This document shows, piece by piece, positions 53,871 through 56,936 of a DNA stretch of 56,936 nucleotides. The position numbers and the translations under genes are program-made. Positions within the stretch are counted from its first letter, which is position 1, and every line of letters starts with the position of its first letter. Source of the DNA: Bacillus marinisedimentorum (GTDB lineage Bacteria > Bacillota > Bacilli > Bacillales > Bacillaceae_O); NCBI RefSeq assembly GCF_001644195.2, contig NZ_LWBL02000059.1, positions 1-56,936 of the forward strand. Reading direction: 5' to 3'. The notes below the pieces were generated by a model. That model was given only the letters and a program-made list of their open reading frames with translations. It had not been told where the DNA came from and made no database searches.

Positions 53871-54664
53871 TGCAGTATGCGGTCATCGGCCAATATGTGC
53901 CGGGCAGTTCATTCATCCACCGTCTCGATCCGCGCGCCAAGCTGACGATTATCTTTTTTTATGTCTTTATCGTTTTTCTTGCGAACAATATGTGGTCGTA
54001 TCTGGCGCTTGGCGCATTTTCAATTTTGGCTGTTGCAGCTTCCAGGATTCAGGCGTCCTTCATTTTGCGGGGGCTCCGGCCGGTGCTCTGGATCATTTTA
54101 TTCACAGTGGTTTTGCATATCTTCATGACGAAGGAAGGCGAACTGCTGTTCAAGTACGGCTGGTTCACTGTGTATGAAGAAGGGGCCAGGCAAGCGGTAT
54201 TCATCTCGATGCGTTTTTTGTTTTTAATTATGATGACATCGCTCCTCACGCTTACAACGACGCCTATTGAAATTACCGATGGAATGGAGACGCTGCTTGG
54301 ACCGCTGAAGAAAGTCAAGTTTCCGGTCCACGAGCTGGCACTGATGATGTCGATTTCACTCCGGTTCATTCCTACCCTCATGCAGGAGACGGAAAAACTG
54401 ATCAAAGCGCAGAGCGCCAGAGGGGTCGATTTTAAACACGGACCGATAAAAGAAAGGCTGCAGGCGATTGCGGCCCTGCTCGTTCCGCTTTTCATCGGAG
54501 CCTTCAAACGGGCTGAGGACCTTGCGCTTGCAATGGAAGCAAGGGGATACCAGGGCGGCGAAGGCAGGACAAAACTGCGTGAACTGAAATGGTCAGGCGC
54601 TGACACAGCCGCACTGGGGCTGGTCATCTTGCTTGCAGCAGCACTTTTATACTTACGAAGCTGA
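53867..54664 (+). CDS. ecfT: ECF transporter transmembrane subunit EcfT
   Basis: A 265-residue membrane subunit that couples the ATPases to S-components. Several hydrophobic helices and the two cytosolic coupling-helix Ala-Arg-Gly motifs (SARGVDF and MEARGYQGGEGRTK) are visible. GAGAGGGGG inside ecfA2 precedes the ATG at 53867; a second ATG follows directly. truA starts 12 bases after its stop. Confidence 0.95.
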   Translation: MMQYAVIGQYVPGSSFIHRLDPRAKLTIIFFYVFIVFLANNMWSYLALGAFSILAVAASRIQASFILRGLRPVLWIILFTVVLHIFMTKEGELLFKYGWFTVYEEGARQAVFISMRFLFLIMMTSLLTLTTTPIEITDGMETLLGPLKKVKFPVHELALMMSISLRFIPTLMQETEKLIKAQSARGVDFKHGPIKERLQAIAALLVPLFIGAFKRAEDLALAMEARGYQGGEGRTKLRELKWSGADTAALGLVILLAAALLYLRS

Positions 54665-54676
54665 CAGGTGATGGAC

Positions 54677-55417
54677 ATGAAGCGGATAAAATGCAAAGTT
54701 TCATATGACGGCACTCATTTTTCCGGTTATCAGGTGCAGCCGGGGGCGCGAACCGTCCAGGCAGAAATTGAACGTGTGCTGGCTGTGATGCATAAAGGCG
54801 GTCCGGTCCGGATAACCGCTTCCGGGCGGACAGATGCCGGCGTGCATGCCCGCGGACAGGTGTTTCATTTCGACAGCCCTCTTATAATTGAGAAGGATAA
54901 GTGGAAGACGGCCTTGAATGCCCAGCTTCCGGCGGATATCGTTATTTTGGAGGCAGAGGAGGCAAGGCCTGACTTCCACGCCCGTTTCGATGTAACCCGC
55001 AAGGAGTACCGCTACTTCATTTTGCGGACGAAGGATCGTGATGTGTTCCGGAGGCATTACACGCTTCATATGCCGTACGATCTTGATCTTGATGCAGTGA
55101 AATCCGCCATTCCCTATTTTATCGGCACACATGACTTCACGGCGTTTTCCTCAGCGAAAGCGGAGGTCGATTCAAGGATAAGAACGATCTATGAGCTTGA
55201 GCTGATGGAAGAAGCGGATGAGCTCGTCATCCGGGTCGCCGGCAATGGGTTTTTGTACAACATGGTCCGCCTCATCGTCGGCGACCTGCTCCGTGTCGGC
55301 CAGGGGAAGCTTGCGCCTGAAGAGATCGGCACAATGCTCCGGGAAAAGAAACGGGATATCTCAGGACTCAATGTGAGCGGGGCAGGACTCTATTTATGGG
55401 ATGTTTCTTATCATTGA
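54677..55417 (+). CDS. truA: tRNA pseudouridine synthase A
   Basis: A 246-residue enzyme making pseudouridine at tRNA positions 38-40. The catalytic aspartate is in SGRTDAGVHARGQ, and YDGTHFSGYQVQPGARTVQ at the N-terminus and GNGFLYNMVRLIVG near the C-terminus are family blocks. I choose the ATG at 54677 because ACAGGTGAT precedes it; the GTG at 54668 and ATG at 54671 overlap that site. It is co-transcribed with the ecf genes. Confidence 0.96.
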   Translation: MKRIKCKVSYDGTHFSGYQVQPGARTVQAEIERVLAVMHKGGPVRITASGRTDAGVHARGQVFHFDSPLIIEKDKWKTALNAQLPADIVILEAEEARPDFHARFDVTRKEYRYFILRTKDRDVFRRHYTLHMPYDLDLDAVKSAIPYFIGTHDFTAFSSAKAEVDSRIRTIYELELMEEADELVIRVAGNGFLYNMVRLIVGDLLRVGQGKLAPEEIGTMLREKKRDISGLNVSGAGLYLWDVSYH

Positions 55418-55616
55418 ATGGACATTGGAGCCAGGGTGGAACAGAGGGACCGCGGGTAGTGAGCCGCCGCGGCTGATTGAAAACCCTTCTTGACGGGAGT
55501 CTGCCCGCAGATAGACAGCAGGCCCATGCCGGCCGAAAACTCGCCTGAAAGGTATTTTAAGAAAACAAGCAGACACAGTGTTTCGGCAAAACAACGAATC
55601 CTAGTGTAACATTTCC
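55418..55616. other. Non-coding gap after truA
   Basis: No gene or terminator with a T-tract is visible. GGTGGAACAGAGGGACCGCG at about 55434-55453 only superficially resembles a T-box core. Confidence 0.45.
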
Positions 55617-55646
55617 TTGACATGGGGTTCCCATGTGTTATATTAT
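55617..55646 (+). promoter_or_regulatory. Sigma-A promoter of rplM-rpsI with internal palindrome
   Basis: Consensus TTGACA (55617-55622) is followed by TATATT (55639-55644, spacer 16) or TATTAT (55641-55646, spacer 18). A perfect inverted repeat ACATGGG-GTT-CCCATGT (55620-55636) fills most of the spacer and overlaps the -35 box. Confidence 0.75.
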
Positions 55647-55654
55647 ATCCTATG

Positions 55655-55755
55655 GTATTGTTTTCAAGACCACGATTAGCCCCGGAAACTTAATCGTGAT
55701 TGAATAAATGCACAATTGAATTTTTGACATTGAAAATTAGGAGGTACACTCACCC
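55655..55755 (+). promoter_or_regulatory. Putative L13 leader RNA
   Basis: The leader of rplM holds CACGATTA (55671-55678) paired with TAATCGTG (55691-55698) around a 12-nt loop, and AATTTT / AAAATT (55719-55724 / 55733-55738) directly before the AGGAGG. The two-hairpin arrangement next to rplM fits the L13 leader family of Bacillota. I assign the family by position and shape, not by alignment. Confidence 0.6.
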
Positions 55756-56190
55756 ATGCGTACTTATATGGCAAAGCAAGCTGATGTTCAACGCAAATGG
55801 TACGTTGTTGATGCAGAAGGAAAAACTTTGGGCCGTCTTTCAAGCGAAGTTGCATCAATTCTTCGCGGAAAGCACAAGCCGACTTACACTCCGCACGTGG
55901 ATACTGGTGATCACGTAATCATCATCAACGCTGAAAAGATCGAACTTACTGGTAAAAAGCTTACTGACAAAATGTATTACCGTCACTCAAACCACCCAGG
56001 CGGTTTGAAATCAAGAACTGCTCTTGAAATGCGTACGAAGTATCCAGAGCAAATGCTTGAACTTACTATCAAAGGCATGCTTCCAAAAGGAAGCCTCGGA
56101 CGCCAAATGGCTAAGAAGCTTCATGTATATGCCGGCAGCGAACACAAGCACCAAGCACAACAACCAGAAGTTTACGAACTTCGCGGATAA
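55756..56190 (+). CDS. rplM: 50S ribosomal protein L13
   Basis: A 144-residue early assembly protein. It contains [37 protein letters not shown] and [26 protein letters not shown] (55739-55744) is 11 bases before the ATG at 55756. It forms the conserved pair rplM-rpsI, 22 bases apart, behind a probable autoregulatory leader. Confidence 0.98.
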   Translation: MRTYMAKQADVQRKWYVVDAEGKTLGRLSSEVASILRGKHKPTYTPHVDTGDHVIIINAEKIELTGKKLTDKMYYRHSNHPGGLKSRTALEMRTKYPEQMLELTIKGMLPKGSLGRQMAKKLHVYAGSEHKHQAQQPEVYELRG

Positions 56191-56212
56191 GACTTAGAGG
56201 AGGGTATTAATA

Positions 56213-56605
56213 TTGGCACAGGTACAATATAACGGTACTGGACGTCGCAAGAGCTCAGTTGCTCGCGTTCGTCTTGTTCCAGGTAACGGAACTATTGTTG
56301 TTAACGGTCGCGAATTTGAAGATTTCTTCCCACTGCCTGCAGTGCGTGAAGTTGTAAGACAGCCGCTTGCAGTTACTGAAACTGAAGGCAGCTACGATGT
56401 ACATGTAAATGTAAACGGCGGAGGATACACTGGCCAGGCTGGCGCAGTTCGCCACGGCATCGCCCGTGCGCTTCTGCAAGCTGATCCTGAATATCGCCTG
56501 CCGCTTAAGCGCGAAGGCCTTCTTACTCGTGATGCACGCATGAAAGAGCGTAAGAAGTACGGCCTTAAAGGCGCTCGCCGTGCACCTCAGTTCTCAAAGC
56601 GTTAA
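56213..56605 (+). CDS. rpsI: 30S ribosomal protein S9
   Basis: A 130-residue protein whose C-terminal tail ([17 protein letters not shown]) reaches the P-site tRNA. It starts [20 protein letters not shown] from a TTG at 56213, with AGAGGAGGG upstream. A 10-bp terminator follows 19 bases after the stop. Confidence 0.98.
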   Translation: MAQVQYNGTGRRKSSVARVRLVPGNGTIVVNGREFEDFFPLPAVREVVRQPLAVTETEGSYDVHVNVNGGGYTGQAGAVRHGIARALLQADPEYRLPLKREGLLTRDARMKERKKYGLKGARRAPQFSKR

Positions 56606-56624
56606 TTTTTTATATCGCTTACCG

Positions 56625-56655
56625 ATCCCGGTCCAATTGTGGACCGGGATTTTTT
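56625..56655 (+). terminator. Terminator after rpsI
   Basis: ATCCCGGTCC (56625-56634) and GGACCGGGAT (56641-56650) form a perfect 10-bp stem with a 6-nt loop, followed by five more T. Confidence 0.95.
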
Positions 56656-56782
56656 GTGGTTTTGGGAAGATGGGGACGGGGGCGGTTTTGTGTTTTTGTT
56701 AAATGGCAGGGAAGGCTATATGGGGGCAAGGAACTGGTTTCGCGTAATCGTTAGCGGGTTTTTGGTGATTGGAGAGGGTCCA

Positions 56783-56936
56783 CGTGCCTATAATCGGAAG
56801 GAGTGAGTCATATAGGCACGGGAGGAGGGTTTGCGTGCCTATAATCGGAAGGAGCGAGTGAATATAGGCACGGGAGGGGATTACGCGTGCCTATAATCGG
56901 GAGGAGCGAGTGAATATAGGCGCGGGAGGGTATTAC
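56783..56936 (+). repeat. Three tandem ~51-bp hairpin units, cut by the window end
   Basis: Units begin at 56783, 56834 and 56886 (51- and 52-base steps). Each has CGTGCCTATA, an 18-20-nt loop reading ATCGG(A/G)AGGAG(T/C)GAGT, and TATAGGCACG; the arms are perfectly complementary in units 1 and 2. In unit 3 the right arm is TATAGGCGCG, which keeps pairing in RNA by a G-U pair. Units are separated by GGAGG-rich spacers. The last spacer ends at TATTAC, like the TTAC before unit 3, so the array probably continues past the window. Confidence 0.9.

Noticed and set aside
55434-55453. T-box-like core GGTGGAACAGAGGGACCGCG after truA
   Set aside because: The conserved spacing is broken by an insertion, there is no stem I, specifier or terminator, and the following gene is rplM, which is not a T-box target.
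56783-56936. Possible CRISPR array
   Set aside because: The repeats are near-contiguous hairpin units with conserved loops and only short GGAGG-type spacers. There are no variable ~30-base spacers and no cas genes.

Overview
The window is a core chromosomal segment of a Bacillaceae bacterium (Bacillota). The evidence is gene order and protein identity: ctsR-mcsA-mcsB-clpC, radA-disA-yacL, ispD-ispF, gltX, cysE-cysS-mrnC-rlmB-rae1, sigH, rpmGB-secE-nusG, rplKA, rplJL, ybxB, rpoBC, rplGB, the str operon (rpsL-rpsG-fusA-tufA), the S10/spc/alpha super-operon from rpsJ to rplQ, ecfA1-ecfA2-ecfT-truA and rplM-rpsI. This is the Bacillus subtilis layout almost gene for gene, and the proteins are close to but not identical with those of B. 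subtilis. All 58 recognised genes lie on the + strand, as expected for an origin-proximal leading-strand cluster. I see no prophage, insertion sequence, CRISPR array, rRNA or tRNA gene. ybaC, which B. subtilis has between tufA and rpsJ, is absent; an MgtC/SapB-family gene precedes ctsR.

Layout: 1-433 non-coding, then the mgtC-like gene; 1153-5851 the CtsR-autoregulated clpC operon with promoter, CtsR operator and terminator; 6072-8525 radA-disA; 8543-12815 tandem promoters, then yacL, ispD, ispF and gltX; 12812-17070 a cysteine T-box transcript (cysE, cysS, mrnC, rlmB, rae1); 17075-17817 sigH; 18022-21804 rpmGB, secE, nusG, rplK, rplA, rplJ and rplL with ribosomal-protein leader RNAs; 22595-30656 ybxB, rpoB and rpoC; 30671-35638 rplGB and the str operon; 36846-52053 the S10-spc-alpha genes including secY, adk, map, infA and rpoA; 52186-55417 the ECF transporter energising module and truA; 55617-56655 rplM-rpsI.

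The genes make and run the translation and transcription machinery (about 33 ribosomal proteins, EF-G, EF-Tu, IF-1, RNA polymerase alpha, beta and beta', NusG). Around it are membrane insertion (SecE, SecY), protein maturation (Map), RNA modification and processing (RlmB, TruA, MrnC, Rae1), aminoacylation (GltX, CysS), protein quality control (CtsR-McsAB-ClpC), c-di-AMP synthesis and DNA repair (DisA, RadA), isoprenoid synthesis (IspD, IspF), and sporulation/stationary-phase sigma-H.

The genes themselves are ordinary. The unusual material is between them: (i) two degenerate arrays with a 21-bp period, at 21933-22229 (motif GGCGTGAAA) and 36187-36319 (same motif on the opposite strand), plus a third short 21-bp-phased motif at 35961-36031; (ii) three tandem ~51-bp hairpin units running off the 3' end of the window; (iii) a dispersed element present twice, each copy starting at a terminator T-tract, with its core inverted between copies and one copy inside the cysE 5' UTR; and (iv) several leader RNA structures, including two L1-operator-like hairpins and a mutually exclusive hairpin pair before rpsL.
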